Of a stretch of DNA of 64,000 bases, positions 1 to 8,052 are shown in pieces. A program made the position numbers and the translations under genes. Source of the stretch: Gimesia aquarii (GTDB lineage: Bacteria > Planctomycetota > Planctomycetia > Planctomycetales > Planctomycetaceae); the NCBI RefSeq assembly GCF_007748195.1, contig NZ_CP037920.1, positions 2,295,501 to 2,359,500 of the forward strand, given 5' to 3'. The notes beneath the pieces are model-generated. The model made no database searches. It was not told where the DNA came from and saw nothing but the letters and a program-made list of their open reading frames with translations. Position 1 is the stretch's first letter. Every line of letters begins with the position of its first letter.

Positions 1-1
1 T

Positions 2-301
2 GTCTGGGTGCAAACGAGCTACATGGAAGGCAAAACCTTCTACGGTCTCAAAACATGGATGTTGCAAAGTTCAAGCCTATCTACTGGCCCCCTTGTCTAT
101 CTCCCACTCGGTCACACCGTTCAGAAGCGAATCTATCAAAAGAGCCCCGATCCACAACAGGCTCGCGAGATTTTTTTGCAGCTGGCCCATAATGAACCTT
201 ACGATTCAGACGCTTACAAGAAACAAAAAGAAATATGGATGCGACTTACTGAGTGGATAGAGTCCGGAATGGAAGATCCCTGGCCTTTTGAAACTCAGTA
301 A
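2..301 (+). CDS. 3' end of an unidentified protein
   Basis: This open frame enters from the left edge, so only its last 99 residues are visible; the GTG at position 8 is unlikely to be the true start because the frame is open to the edge. The visible part is soluble and rich in aromatic and charged residues, and ends WPFETQ before TAA. I see no signature motif and do not recognise the family. The following 128 bases separate it from the acetyltransferase gene. Confidence 0.55.
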   Translation, partial: VWVQTSYMEGKTFYGLKTWMLQSSSLSTGPLVYLPLGHTVQKRIYQKSPDPQQAREIFLQLAHNEPYDSDAYKKQKEIWMRLTEWIESGMEDPWPFETQ

Positions 302-336
302 ATTTCCATCTACATATATAGATATAAACTTTTTCG

Positions 337-375
337 ATGCACGTGCATTGACAGTAGCGCATAACATGTCATAAC
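337..375 (+). promoter_or_regulatory. candidate promoter with 12-bp palindrome for the GNAT gene
   Basis: A -35 box TTGACA (348-353) is followed after 16 bases by CATAAC (370-375). A perfect palindrome ATGCACGTGCAT (337-348) abuts the -35 box and could be an operator. The start codon lies about 55 bases further on. The -10 is a poor match, so this is only a candidate. Confidence 0.35.
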
Positions 376-429
376 ACACATCTAATTCTTTCCGAGACTC
401 CCTTCAGTAAACTACATAATGGAAATCAG

Positions 430-876
430 ATGGACCGCATCATTCGTGAATATCAGGCAGAGGATTTGAACGATCTTCTGTATGTCTGGGAAAGTGCATC
501 ACGCCTCGCACATCCTTTTCTGACCGACGAATTTTTGGAGCAGGAGCGTGACAACATTCCGAATCTGTATCTGCCTAATGCGGAAACCTGGGTGATAGAG
601 CAGGGCGGGCAAGTTTTTGGTTTTATCGCGTTACTCGGTAACGAAGTCGGAGCGATTTTTGTAAAACCTGAGTTTCACGGGACGGGTGCCGGAAAAGCAT
701 TGATGGATAAGGCCCAGGAATTACGGGGTGACCTCGAAGTCGAAGTGTTTAAAGAAAACACAATCGGCCAAAAATTCTACGCCCGTTATGGCTTTCAACC
801 CCTTAAAGAATCTATTCATGAGCCAACAGGGAATCAAATCATGAGACTCAAGTTTACGGCTAGCGAATCAAACTAA
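430..876 (+). CDS. GNAT family N-acetyltransferase (YjaB-like)
   Basis: This 148-residue protein has the single-domain GNAT layout. The acetyl-CoA pyrophosphate-binding loop is visible as FHGTGAGKALM (about residues 82-92, the Q/RxxGxG/A motif), after the strand VGAIFVKPEF, and the C-terminal motif B region contains FYARYGFQP. The closest overall match I recognise is the YjaB group of small acetyltransferases; the acceptor (protein lysine or small molecule) cannot be told from sequence. It is monocistronic, with a VOC gene 54 bases downstream. Family is certain, substrate unknown. Confidence 0.85.
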   Translation: MDRIIREYQAEDLNDLLYVWESASRLAHPFLTDEFLEQERDNIPNLYLPNAETWVIEQGGQVFGFIALLGNEVGAIFVKPEFHGTGAGKALMDKAQELRGDLEVEVFKENTIGQKFYARYGFQPLKESIHEPTGNQIMRLKFTASESN

Positions 877-930
877 CTGACAGACATTCATCATCACATT
901 GAGGTATGATCTATTTTCAGGAATCAGATA

Positions 931-1284
931 ATGCTTGAACATGAAAAAATTAATTACGTCGAATTTCCCGCAAAAGACATTCCGGCAACTAAGTCATTTT
1001 TCACAACCGTATTCGGTTGGACCTTCGAGGATTTTGGTCCTGATTATACAGCCTTTTCGAACGAAGGCATTGATGGTGGCTTTTTTCGATCCGATTTAAA
1101 GGTTTCTACAAACAACGGCAGTGCTCTGATTGTATTCTATAGTAAAGAACTCGAACAGACTCTCGCTAAGATAGAGAACGCAGGTGGTTCGATCATCAAA
1201 CCGATCTTTTCGTTTCCCGGTGGTCGTCGATTTCACTTTGGTGATCCTAATGGAAATGAATACGCGGTTTGGTCAGATCAATAG
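931..1284 (+). CDS. VOC (glyoxalase/dioxygenase fold) family protein
   Basis: A 117-residue vicinal-oxygen-chelate protein. It begins with the typical beta strand INYVEFPAKDI, followed by TKSFFTTVFGWTFEDFGPDYTAF, and ends with FHFGDPNGNEYAVW, the usual C-terminal strand carrying the possible metal-binding Glu. This resembles the CFP-30/hydroxylase-type VOC proteins of unknown substrate. One domain of about 115 residues implies a homodimer. It is preceded by a separate GNAT gene and followed by about 265 bases without a gene. Confidence 0.8.
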   Translation: MLEHEKINYVEFPAKDIPATKSFFTTVFGWTFEDFGPDYTAFSNEGIDGGFFRSDLKVSTNNGSALIVFYSKELEQTLAKIENAGGSIIKPIFSFPGGRRFHFGDPNGNEYAVWSDQ

Positions 1285-1407
1285 GAGCGTTTTCAAAGGT
1301 CAATCATGACCGGTCGCATGCGACCTCTTCTCAACCACATGAGCGTAGAGATCTCTTATCATGTTGGTACAAATAGGGTTGGAATCCTCATTTTCTCCAT
1401 TTCTTAA

Positions 1408-1435
1408 TTGAAAATCGAAATCCCACCAGTATGAT
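1408..1435 (+). promoter_or_regulatory. candidate promoter upstream of the DUF805 gene
   Basis: TTGAAA (1408-1413), 16 bases, TATGAT (1430-1435). It lies in the 265-base gap before the DUF805 gene and would give a leader of roughly 105 bases. I see no other structure in this gap. Confidence 0.35.
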
Positions 1436-1549
1436 GTGAATTCATCGGGCCAATCGTAGAGAGACTTTGTTGTATTACCAGCGAGACTGCAACTTTGTAC
1501 CCGCAGTCATCCAAACGAAACTTAGGAGCACTTTAAGAAAGGCGATGAC

Positions 1550-1909
1550 ATGAACTGGTACCTGGGAGTCTTAAAAAAGTATGCAGAATTTAATGGCCGT
1601 GCACGCAGAATGGAGTACTGGATGTTTACTCTATTCAACATTATTATTGCCATTGTGCTCAATGTCTTAGTTGGAGCCGTTGGTGAACCAATTCTGATGG
1701 CCCTGCCCGTCCTCTATTCTCTCTTTGTATTTATCCCCGGAATTGCTGTTACCGTGCGCAGGTTGCATGATACAGGGCGTAGCGGGTGGTGGATCTTGAT
1801 CGTGTTTGTTCCCCTCATTGGTGGGCTCGTTCTGCTGGTCTTTATGATCATTGAGGGTGAAGCAGGTGACAACGCGTACGGATCCAATCCAAAGGTCGTC
1901 GTCACATAA
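1550..1909 (+). CDS. DUF805 (YhaH-like) inner membrane protein
   Basis: A 119-residue integral membrane protein. The N-terminus WYLGVLKKYAEFNGRARRMEYWMF is the hallmark of DUF805 (FxGRARRxEYW), followed by about four hydrophobic segments and the second family motif VRRLHDTGRSGWW in the loop before the last pair of helices. The function of the family is unknown. AAAGG lies just upstream of the chosen ATG. It is followed by a long hairpin that may end its transcript. Confidence 0.88.
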   Translation: MNWYLGVLKKYAEFNGRARRMEYWMFTLFNIIIAIVLNVLVGAVGEPILMALPVLYSLFVFIPGIAVTVRRLHDTGRSGWWILIVFVPLIGGLVLLVFMIIEGEAGDNAYGSNPKVVVT

Positions 1910-1954
1910 CGTTTTTCACAATAATTTTTGAGTCTCATCCAAAAAAAGAAATGT

Positions 1955-1991
1955 ATGAGCTGGCTCTGAATTCATCTCAGAGTCAGCTCAT
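1955..1991. terminator. 15-bp hairpin between the DUF805 and VOC genes
   Basis: ATGAGCTGGCTCTGA (1955-1969) pairs with TCAGAGTCAGCTCAT (1977-1991) with one G-T wobble and a 7-base loop. The plus-strand tail (TTTCAATTGTT) is only weakly T-rich, while the minus-strand tail has a run of seven T. Probably a rho-independent terminator, imperfect for the plus strand. Confidence 0.55.
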
Positions 1992-2037
1992 TTTCAATTG
2001 TTGATTCTGTATTCAATCAAGTGAGGTCACCCTTGCT

Positions 2038-2415
2038 ATGGATCAATCAAAGTCCCAATTTCGCACGGGGGTTCCTGTTTTACCATCTCCTGATGTGAAA
2101 CAAGCTGTTGAATTCTATCGGGACACGCTCGGCTTTGAAATCGCGTTTCTCAGTGAAGAACCGTATGCAATTGTTAAACGGGATGATGTTTGTATCCATC
2201 TCTGGCAGTGTTCGGATCCTGAGTTACCAACTCAATGTGGCTGCCGCATCGTAGTGAAGGGAATCGACGAACTCTATCAGGAGTACGAACCACTCGGCGT
2301 AGTGCATCCGAACGCGCCGCTGGAAGAGACGTCCTGGGGCACCAAAGAATTTGCCATTGGTGATGGCGATAAAAATCTGATTACGTTTGAAGAGAATGTG
2401 AGTAAGGAAAAATAA
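2038..2415 (+). CDS. bleomycin-resistance/VOC family protein
   Basis: This 125-residue VOC protein shows the layout of the Ble-type subgroup: TGVPVLPSPDVKQAVEFYRDTLGFEIAFL at the start, CIHLWQC in the central strand, and a C-terminal strand with KEFAIGDGDKNLITFEE. In this subgroup the protein binds bulky ligands as a dimer and the metal-binding residues are often lost. It is a single gene with its own leader after the hairpin at 1955-1991. A resistance role is not implied by sequence alone. Confidence 0.78.
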   Translation: MDQSKSQFRTGVPVLPSPDVKQAVEFYRDTLGFEIAFLSEEPYAIVKRDDVCIHLWQCSDPELPTQCGCRIVVKGIDELYQEYEPLGVVHPNAPLEETSWGTKEFAIGDGDKNLITFEENVSKEK

Positions 2416-2496
2416 AGCCAGAGCAGCAAAATAAGTAAACTTGTTTTTCGTTTTGTAATGTGAATTTGAAAACACATAATAGACTGAATTTACTTG

Positions 2497-2892
2497 ATGA
2501 GCGAATTCCCCCTTATTATATGCCCTGGCTGTGATGCACACATTGATCCAAAACGTAGTGCTTGCCCTGGTTGCGGAAGATGTCCAGGATGTGGTATCAG
2601 ACATGTAAAGACTGAAGTGAAGATTTGCCCTAAATGTAACCTACCCTACAGCAAATGTTTTCAATGTCCACAATGTCTTGAATTACGCTACTCTGAGATT
2701 GAACCACCTTGCGAAAATTGTAGCCATCCGAACGACAAATCTAACTTAGAAGATTTAATACGTTATCATGCCGTCGTTGGTGCTGAAAGACGACCAATCA
2801 GTCTGGGCGATCTGGGTTGCCTAATTATAATCGTCGCTTTTTTTACTCTGTTTATTTGGAGTTTGATCAGTCTGAAAGATTGGCTGAATTAG
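2497..2892 (+). CDS. small zinc-ribbon protein with C-terminal membrane anchor
   Basis: The 131-residue product contains a run of cysteine pairs: CPGCDAHIDPKRSACPGCGRCPGCG, then CPKCNLPYSKCFQCPQC and CENC, consistent with two or more zinc ribbons in the first 85 residues. One hydrophobic segment (LGCLIIIVAFFTLFIWSLI) follows near the C-terminus, so the ribbons probably sit on the cytoplasmic side of the membrane. ATG at 2497 is preferred to TTG at 2494. No specific function is recognised. Confidence 0.65.
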   Translation: MSEFPLIICPGCDAHIDPKRSACPGCGRCPGCGIRHVKTEVKICPKCNLPYSKCFQCPQCLELRYSEIEPPCENCSHPNDKSNLEDLIRYHAVVGAERRPISLGDLGCLIIIVAFFTLFIWSLISLKDWLN

Positions 2893-2951
2893 TATAATGT
2901 CAATTCTGTAGATGAGCTCATTTTCATCCACGCATTGAGAAAGAGAACTTG

Positions 2952-4466
2952 ATGGAAGTGCCGGAATATACAATCTCAGACCTACAGACTTTGTTTGATC
3001 AAGGGCAATGGACTTCAGTCAGTCTCTGCGAAGAATTCCTGAAGCGCATTTCGGAGATTGATACCGCTGGCCCCACACTACGATCAGTAATCGAGGTTAA
3101 CCCGGATGCGTTGACAATAGCCAAAGCATTAGATCGAGAGCGAGACCAAAGTGGTCCACGCGGTCCGCTGCATGGTGTACCCATACTGATTAAAGATAGT
3201 ATCGACACGGCAGACAAGATGCAGACAACGGCTGGCTCACTGGCACTGGAAGGTAATATTGCGCCACAGGATGCGTTTCTCGTCGAAAAATTACGTGATG
3301 CCGGTGCTGTTTTGCTCGGAAAAACAAACATGAGCGAGTGGGGCTATATGCGTTCAACACGGGGATGCAGTGGCTGGAGCAGTCGTGGCGGGCAGGTACG
3401 CAATCCCTATGTTCTGGACCGTAGCCCGCTCGGTTCCAGTTCCGGATCGGCGGTGGCAGTAGCCGCCAATCTGTGTATCGCCGCCATTGGTGCTGAAGTC
3501 GATGGGTCCATCGTGCGCCCGTCATCGACTAACAGCATCGTGGGACTCAAACCAACGGTTGGTCTCGTGAGTCGTTCGGGGGTCATTGGTGTTTCTTCTC
3601 CCCAGGATACCGCAGGACCGATGGCGCGCTGTGTGGCAGATGTAGCTATGGTCTTAACTGCGTTGACTGGCGTTGACCCACGCGATCCGGCGACACAGTC
3701 CAGTGTCGACCAGAGCGAACAAGACTATTGCCAGTTTCTTGATACTACAATGATCAAAGGCGCCCGATTAGGCGTCGCTCGCGAATGTTTTGGTGATCAT
3801 GAAGGTACCGATGCCGTCATTGAAAACGCCATTCGACAGCTCGAAGAATTGGGGGCGGTCATCGTCGACCCTGTCCAGGCAAGTACGTTGCCCATGTTTG
3901 GCGAAGTCGAACTGGAACTGTTCCTATACGAGTTTAAGGCAAGCGTGAATTGCTATCTGGCCGAGCATCCGGGGGCGAAAGTCAAGAACCTTGCAGAGTT
4001 GATTCAGTTCAATCGAGATCATGCTGAGCAGGTGATGCCTTTCTTCCAGCAGGAACTGTTAGAAATCGCACACGCGAAAGGTGACTTGAACGATGCCGCT
4101 TATTTGGAAGCAAAAGCCGAGTGCTATCGTCTCTCGCGCACCGATGGAATCGACAAAGCGATGAACGAGCACCAGCTTGATGCGATTATTGCTCCCACTG
4201 AGGGGACGCCCGCCTTTGTGATCGATCCTGTCGTGGGAGACAACATTCTCAAACTCGGTGGCAGCTCGGGCTGCTCCACACCTCCAGCACTCGCTGGCTA
4301 TCCGCACATTACGGTTCCAGCAGGCTATGTACACGGACTTCCCATTGGACTCTCTTTTTTCGCGGGCGCTTATCAGGAAGGCAAGCTGATCAGCTACGCC
4401 TACGCGTTTGAGCAAGCAACACAAGTGAGACGTCCTCCCGGCTTTGTAGAGTCGGTATCAGTCTGA
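2952..4466 (+). CDS. amidase signature family hydrolase
   Basis: A 504-residue amidase of the Ser-cisSer-Lys class. The catalytic Lys lies in HGVPILIKDSIDT (about residues 73-85), and the Gly/Ser-rich signature GSSSGSAVAVAANLCIAAIGAEVDG carries the cis-Ser and nucleophile Ser, ahead of GLKPTVGLVSRSGVIG. Members hydrolyse amides of small acids or peptides; the signature alone does not separate these from GatA, but no gatB or gatC is nearby, so a free amidase is likely. ATG 2952 is used rather than TTG 2949. It converges on the next gene with only 15 bases between them. Confidence 0.88.
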   Translation: MEVPEYTISDLQTLFDQGQWTSVSLCEEFLKRISEIDTAGPTLRSVIEVNPDALTIAKALDRERDQSGPRGPLHGVPILIKDSIDTADKMQTTAGSLALEGNIAPQDAFLVEKLRDAGAVLLGKTNMSEWGYMRSTRGCSGWSSRGGQVRNPYVLDRSPLGSSSGSAVAVAANLCIAAIGAEVDGSIVRPSSTNSIVGLKPTVGLVSRSGVIGVSSPQDTAGPMARCVADVAMVLTALTGVDPRDPATQSSVDQSEQDYCQFLDTTMIKGARLGVARECFGDHEGTDAVIENAIRQLEELGAVIVDPVQASTLPMFGEVELELFLYEFKASVNCYLAEHPGAKVKNLAELIQFNRDHAEQVMPFFQQELLEIAHAKGDLNDAAYLEAKAECYRLSRTDGIDKAMNEHQLDAIIAPTEGTPAFVIDPVVGDNILKLGGSSGCSTPPALAGYPHITVPAGYVHGLPIGLSFFAGAYQEGKLISYAYAFEQATQVRRPPGFVESVSV

Positions 4467-4481
4467 GCATGAGCTGTGAGA

Positions 4482-5051
4482 TTATGTTGGCGAATCTTGT
4501 TTCATCTCCGGTTCAATAAATTTTGCCAGGATCAAACCAATGATCAGCCAGGCTGAGAATCCATAAAACGCCTGATAGAGTTCCCACGGCCAGTCGAGCT
4601 TCCACCAGACCGCATCGCCAAAGTCAGTGAAAATCGCTGAAATCAATCCTGCCAGAGCGACAAATTTGACGCGATCAAGATACTTGGGAAGTGCTGCGCA
4701 AACTTGTTTCAGTAAAATGGCGATCAGTATGATCACGACGAGGTTCAAAAAAAATCCTTTGATCATAATCGAAAAGTCGGCCATCGAACTGCCATTGATT
4801 GAGAGCATATGAACGAAGGCCACGGGGCCTGCTTCATAAAGAGTTTCAACGGTTTTCTGATCCTGGTCAAAACTGGGAACAAAGTAAGTTCCGTTTTGGG
4901 GAAAATATTCCAACAGTGCTTTCCCGGCGGCAACGTCATCTGTTGATTTTTTCCAGATCATCGTGCTGTAAGGTCCAAAGCCCCAATAGATAAAACCCCA
5001 GACATAAAGCACGATGGCAGCAATAATGATTCCCAGTACGGTTCTTTTCAT
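4482..5051 (-). CDS. uncharacterised integral membrane protein
   Basis: A 189-residue protein with an N-terminal hydrophobic segment (LGIIIAAIVLYVWGFIYWGF) and three further helices between residues about 95 and 180, including FTDFGDAVWWKLDWPWELYQAFYGFSAW. A periplasmic loop of about 65 residues follows helix 1. The family is not recognised. It begins 3 bases from the stop of the upstream AHSA1 gene at 5449, so the two are probably co-transcribed. Confidence 0.6.
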   Translation of the reverse strand: MKRTVLGIIIAAIVLYVWGFIYWGFGPYSTMIWKKSTDDVAAGKALLEYFPQNGTYFVPSFDQDQKTVETLYEAGPVAFVHMLSINGSSMADFSIMIKGFFLNLVVIILIAILLKQVCAALPKYLDRVKFVALAGLISAIFTDFGDAVWWKLDWPWELYQAFYGFSAWLIIGLILAKFIEPEMKQDSPT

Positions 5052-5053
5052 GA

Positions 5054-5449
5054 TTATTTGCTCCCGCCAAAATAGTGCTTCATGGGTTCGAAATAATGCG
5101 ATAACCAGCCGGCCTGATGCCCCGTCTGATTATCTGGCACATTGCTATGCGTGAGTGTGATTTTCGTACCACCTTCGACAGGATCGAGAGTGATTTCGAT
5201 TTGAGAGAGCCCGTCCGATTCGGTATAATCTGCAGCTCGCCACGATTGCACGATCCGTTTGCCCGGTTCTAATTCAAGATTTTTGCCGGTGATATGTCCT
5301 TCCCAGGCATCGAAGGACTCACCTACCTTCGCCGTTGCATGAGCGGGGCTGCCCGTCATCTTAGTATGTCCCTCGCTATCGAGCCATGTGTCGTAGACCG
5401 CTTGTGGTGAAGCCGGGATGATATCCGAAACCGTGAATTCGATTGTCAT
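5054..5449 (-). CDS. SRPBCC (AHSA1-like) domain protein
   Basis: A 131-residue single-domain START-like protein. It opens with FTVSDIIPASPQAVYDTWLDSEGHTKMTG and closes with ITLTHSNVPDNQTGHQAGWLSHYFEPMKHYF, the usual AHSA1 signature ending in a long C-terminal helix that closes the hydrophobic cavity. It is one of four AHSA1-type genes within 2.5 kb on this strand, and lies directly upstream of a membrane protein gene. The ligand is unknown. Confidence 0.82.
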   Translation of the reverse strand: MTIEFTVSDIIPASPQAVYDTWLDSEGHTKMTGSPAHATAKVGESFDAWEGHITGKNLELEPGKRIVQSWRAADYTESDGLSQIEITLDPVEGGTKITLTHSNVPDNQTGHQAGWLSHYFEPMKHYFGGSK

Positions 5450-5523
5450 GTTTCATCTCCCTTTTCAAGTTAACGCTAAATTGAGTTCGCTTACATTGAA
5501 CTAAGTGTCAATGATGAGGCTTC

Positions 5524-5970
5524 TCATGGAGTAAATGGCTCTCCTGTTCCCGTTTCCACATATTTTTTAAGACTGGTTAGAATAAAGTGACTCCATCCCG
5601 CATCACAAATTTCGTAGCATTCCAACTCAGGAACTAAGCCTTCATGGACGAAACTTAGCTTGCATCCGTTGTTAGTTGGTTCGATGTTCCAGTGGAGAGT
5701 GGTGCCAACCCATTCATCGTTGACAGAAAGATCATCGTTCACGTGATTCTGCACAATACACTCCCAGATCACAGTCTGTTGCGGGGTCAGTTTTTTGACA
5801 CACATTGTGTTATACGTTTCACCAAATCGGAATGTCGCTTCCGTACCAACGCTTGAGGCATCATCGGCGTGAGTGGTCCACCATTGGCTCACGTCTTTGG
5901 TCAACGCTTGAAAGACTTTTTCTGGAGACGCTTGTAAGTTTGTCTCACAAGTAAAGGGTTTCGAGTTCAT
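5524..5970 (-). CDS. SRPBCC (AHSA1-like) domain protein
   Basis: A 148-residue protein starting FTCETNLQASPEKVFQALTKDVSQWWTTHADDASSVGTEATFRFG and ending CYEICDAGWSHFILTSLKKYVETGTGEPF. It is clearly paralogous to the product at 6588-7058: both share the xWWT N-terminal motif, NDEWVGTxL/FDEWVGTRL, and the same GW/RW-SLKxYVExGTGxP C-terminus. This points to gene duplication within the cluster. A hydrophobic-ligand cavity is expected from the fold; the ligand is unknown. Confidence 0.82.
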   Translation of the reverse strand: MNSKPFTCETNLQASPEKVFQALTKDVSQWWTTHADDASSVGTEATFRFGETYNTMCVKKLTPQQTVIWECIVQNHVNDDLSVNDEWVGTTLHWNIEPTNNGCKLSFVHEGLVPELECYEICDAGWSHFILTSLKKYVETGTGEPFTP

Positions 5971-6047
5971 TACGCACTTTCCACTATAAAGTATACATCG
6001 TCAAACGCATACAAGAGGTTCGGTTCTGTTGGCCGAATATAACCGAC

Positions 6048-6539
6048 TTAAAACAACGCTTCTTTGCCAAGTTGCCGACGCACAATCACCCATTGACCAG
6101 CGTGCATCATCCAGTGTGCTGACTGTCCGGCAATGACGGCGCCGACCGTACCACCAAACATTTTGAGATGTTCGGGAGCGGGCACCTGAAGCTCTTCATC
6201 ACTCAAGCGATCCAGTAAAGCCAATGTCCCCGCCCGTTGTTCATCCATGTATTTCAGATATTCGTCCTTCGTGCAGAAATCGCCGGGATTATCGCTGGAT
6301 GCGGTTTCCTTGCTATGTTTTTCTGCAAACCCTTCAGGTAAGGCAGGCATCGAATCGGGACAGACCATATTGTTGAGGTCGTGCTCGGCGACGATCAGAT
6401 GGCCTAGCTGCCAGGCAATGTGATTCGCATTCTCGACAGGACGACGCATTAAATCTTGATCCGAGAGATCCTGAAGATAGCCTTGTACGACTGATGTGGG
6501 GAGTTGTAATTCGCTTTTAATGTGTGCGGCAATACTCAT
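6048..6539 (-). CDS. DinB-family four-helix protein
   Basis: The 163-residue product has the DinB/YfiT layout: a first helix beginning IAAHIKSELQLPTSVVQGYLQDL, HIAWQLGHLIVAEH around residue 45 (first metal His region) and AHWMMHAGQWVIVRRQLG at the C-terminus (second and third His). Members are bacillithiol/mycothiol transferases or simply metal-binding proteins; the substrate cannot be assigned. It sits inside the ArsR/AHSA1 cluster, an association common in bacteria. Confidence 0.78.
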   Translation of the reverse strand: MSIAAHIKSELQLPTSVVQGYLQDLSDQDLMRRPVENANHIAWQLGHLIVAEHDLNNMVCPDSMPALPEGFAEKHSKETASSDNPGDFCTKDEYLKYMDEQRAGTLALLDRLSDEELQVPAPEHLKMFGGTVGAVIAGQSAHWMMHAGQWVIVRRQLGKEALF

Positions 6540-6587
6540 TCTTTTGTCCTTAGAAGTGATTTTGACGTTAGTTAATGTTTGATGTCT

Positions 6588-7058
6588 TCATGTATCAAAT
6601 TCGGCAGGCTCTTGATCAATATAAGGTCTGCCTGTTCCGATCTCTACATATTCTTTCAAGCTCACACCAAGAAAGAAAGGCCAACGCTCGGAACAGTGTG
6701 GATAGCATTCTAATTGCTCTGTTAAGCCTTCATGCTCAAATAATAATTGGGTACCATTTTCGACAGCCGAAAGTTTGAAAGAGAGCCGGGTTCCAACCCA
6801 CTCGTCAAATATGGTGAGCCCCGGCATATTGTGAAAATGCTCAACACAGTTCCAATAAACTTCTTCATAAGGTAACAGAGATTCGATTTTGTAGGTGTGA
6901 AACATCTCACCAAACCGTACATTAAGAAGATCACCAATTTGTGAGGGAACATCGCAATCGGGGGTCCACCAACCCTGGATGCCTGACTTCGTGGTCAACG
7001 CAGCATAAACGTCGGCAGGTGATTTCGCGATTTTTGTTTCATATCGAAAACTATTCAT
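6588..7058 (-). CDS. SRPBCC (AHSA1-like) domain protein
   Basis: A 156-residue AHSA1 protein with FRYETKIAKSPADVYAALTTKSGIQGWWTPDCDVPSQIGDLLNVRFG at the N-terminus and SERWPFFLGVSLKEYVEIGTGRPY at the C-terminus. It is paralogous to the product of 5524-5970, with matching motifs along the whole length. It lies 31 bases downstream of another AHSA1 gene and is probably part of the operon headed by the ArsR gene. Confidence 0.82.
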   Translation of the reverse strand: MNSFRYETKIAKSPADVYAALTTKSGIQGWWTPDCDVPSQIGDLLNVRFGEMFHTYKIESLLPYEEVYWNCVEHFHNMPGLTIFDEWVGTRLSFKLSAVENGTQLLFEHEGLTEQLECYPHCSERWPFFLGVSLKEYVEIGTGRPYIDQEPAEFDT

Positions 7059-7089
7059 CTAACAGTCCTCTCTTCGAAGAACGGCGACA

Positions 7090-7548
7090 TCAATCCGACT
7101 CCACAAGACGGGACAGCCCTTCAATACAACCTGTCCAGCCCTTGGTATGTTCGCTGGCTGCTTCTGCATTCGGGAACCGCTCGTGTGTTAATACAAGTTC
7201 CGTTGCTTCGCCTTGTTCCAGAAATTCTACTGTTACGAGTGTCTTGCCGATGTCCGCTGTCGACATCTCCCACGACCAGGTGTAGACCAGTTTTTCCGGA
7301 GGGACAATCTCAACGAACTCACCATAACAGGTAAAGGGGCCTTCTTTGTCCGGGTCGCGCATTCCGAGTCGATATTTTCCACCAACACGCAGATCAACCT
7401 CAGCGATTTCGGTCGACCATGCGGGGTTGGCCCGCCACCAGTTTTTCAAATGTTCAATCTGTGTCCATGCATCAAATACCAGTTGCCGCGGCGCATTGAT
7501 AGTACGCCGTATGGTCAGAGAATTCTCATCCGAATATTTTTCGATCAT
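7090..7548 (-). CDS. SRPBCC (AHSA1-like) domain protein translationally coupled to ArsR
   Basis: This 152-residue protein is a textbook activator-of-Hsp90-homologue-like domain: TIRRTINAPRQLVFDAWTQIEHLKNWW, GGKYRLGMRDPDKEGPFTCYGEFVEIVPPEKLVYTWSW, and a C-terminal helix HTKGWTGCIEGLSRLVE. Its ATG overlaps the ArsR stop codon (ATGA, 7545-7548), so the pair is translationally coupled. ArsR-AHSA1 pairs are a widespread two-gene unit; the ligand remains unknown. Confidence 0.87.
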   Translation of the reverse strand: MIEKYSDENSLTIRRTINAPRQLVFDAWTQIEHLKNWWRANPAWSTEIAEVDLRVGGKYRLGMRDPDKEGPFTCYGEFVEIVPPEKLVYTWSWEMSTADIGKTLVTVEFLEQGEATELVLTHERFPNAEAASEHTKGWTGCIEGLSRLVESD

Positions 7549-7889
7549 GTTTGTTTTTCCTGCTGATTTTGTTCGAGGTATTTCACGAGTTGATCGAGTT
7601 TCCCTTCCCAGAATCGCTGGTACTTCTCAACCCATTCGGCAGCTTCTTTGAGGGGTTCCGGCATCAGATGGCACCTGCGTGCACGGCCATCGCGTTCCTG
7701 CGTTAACAACCCCGCGCGTTCCAGAACTCTCAGATGCTTCGAGATCGCCGGTGCCGAAACCGAAAATGGTTCCGAAAGTTCTGCTACGGTCGAATCACCA
7801 TCGGCCAGATGGGCAATAATCGCACGCCGCGTCGGGTCCGACAGGGCAAAAAATGTCTCGTCAAGTTGTTGGGACCTTGAATTAACCAT
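7545..7889 (-). CDS. ArsR-family transcriptional repressor
   Basis: A 114-residue winged-helix regulator. The HTH reads DPTRRAIIAHLADGDSTVAELSEPFSVSAPAISKHLRVLERAGLLTQERDGRARRC, the classic ArsR SmtB-like domain. No CxC metal-binding motif is present in helix 3, so metal sensing is unlikely; this matches the non-metal subgroup usually paired with AHSA1 proteins. It heads the minus-strand cluster. A 16-bp perfect palindrome covers its start codon and a strong promoter lies just upstream, so autorepression is expected. Confidence 0.9.
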   Translation of the reverse strand: MVNSRSQQLDETFFALSDPTRRAIIAHLADGDSTVAELSEPFSVSAPAISKHLRVLERAGLLTQERDGRARRCHLMPEPLKEAAEWVEKYQRFWEGKLDQLVKYLEQNQQEKQT

Positions 7890-7925
7890 ATGGTTAAATT
7901 ATAAGTCTGAGGAGATAGTTGTCAA
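7882..7925 (-). promoter_or_regulatory. ArsR promoter and palindromic operator overlapping the start codon
   Basis: Reading the minus strand, TTGACA (7920-7925), 16 bases, TATAAT (7898-7903), then ATG 8 bases later. A perfect palindrome TTAACCATATGGTTAA (7882-7897) begins at the -10 box and includes the start codon. No ribosome-binding site fits between promoter and ATG, so the mRNA should be nearly leaderless. Operator identity is inferred from position. Confidence 0.75.
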
Positions 7926-8018
7926 GTCACACAAGTTCCTAATCGTATGCAAGCAAACACAATGGATATTGATCAAAGGATGGCAATTCTGAATTTCAAA
8001 AAAATTGCAAATAACCAC

Positions 8019-8046
8019 TTGACATAAACAGACAGGTCTGTATAAT
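8019..8046 (+). promoter_or_regulatory. tetR promoter with palindromic operator
   Basis: TTGACA (8019-8024), 16 bases, TATAAT (8041-8046), with the palindrome ACAGACAGGTCTGT (8028-8041) filling the spacer. The ATG at 8053 is where transcription should begin, giving a leaderless mRNA. The same palindrome recurs downstream of the gene at 8661-8678. Confidence 0.8.
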
Positions 8047-8052
8047 TAAGGC

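Noticed and set aside
2224-2604. Long minus-strand frame over the VOC and zinc-ribbon genes
   Set aside because: It is antisense to two better supported genes and shows no domain.
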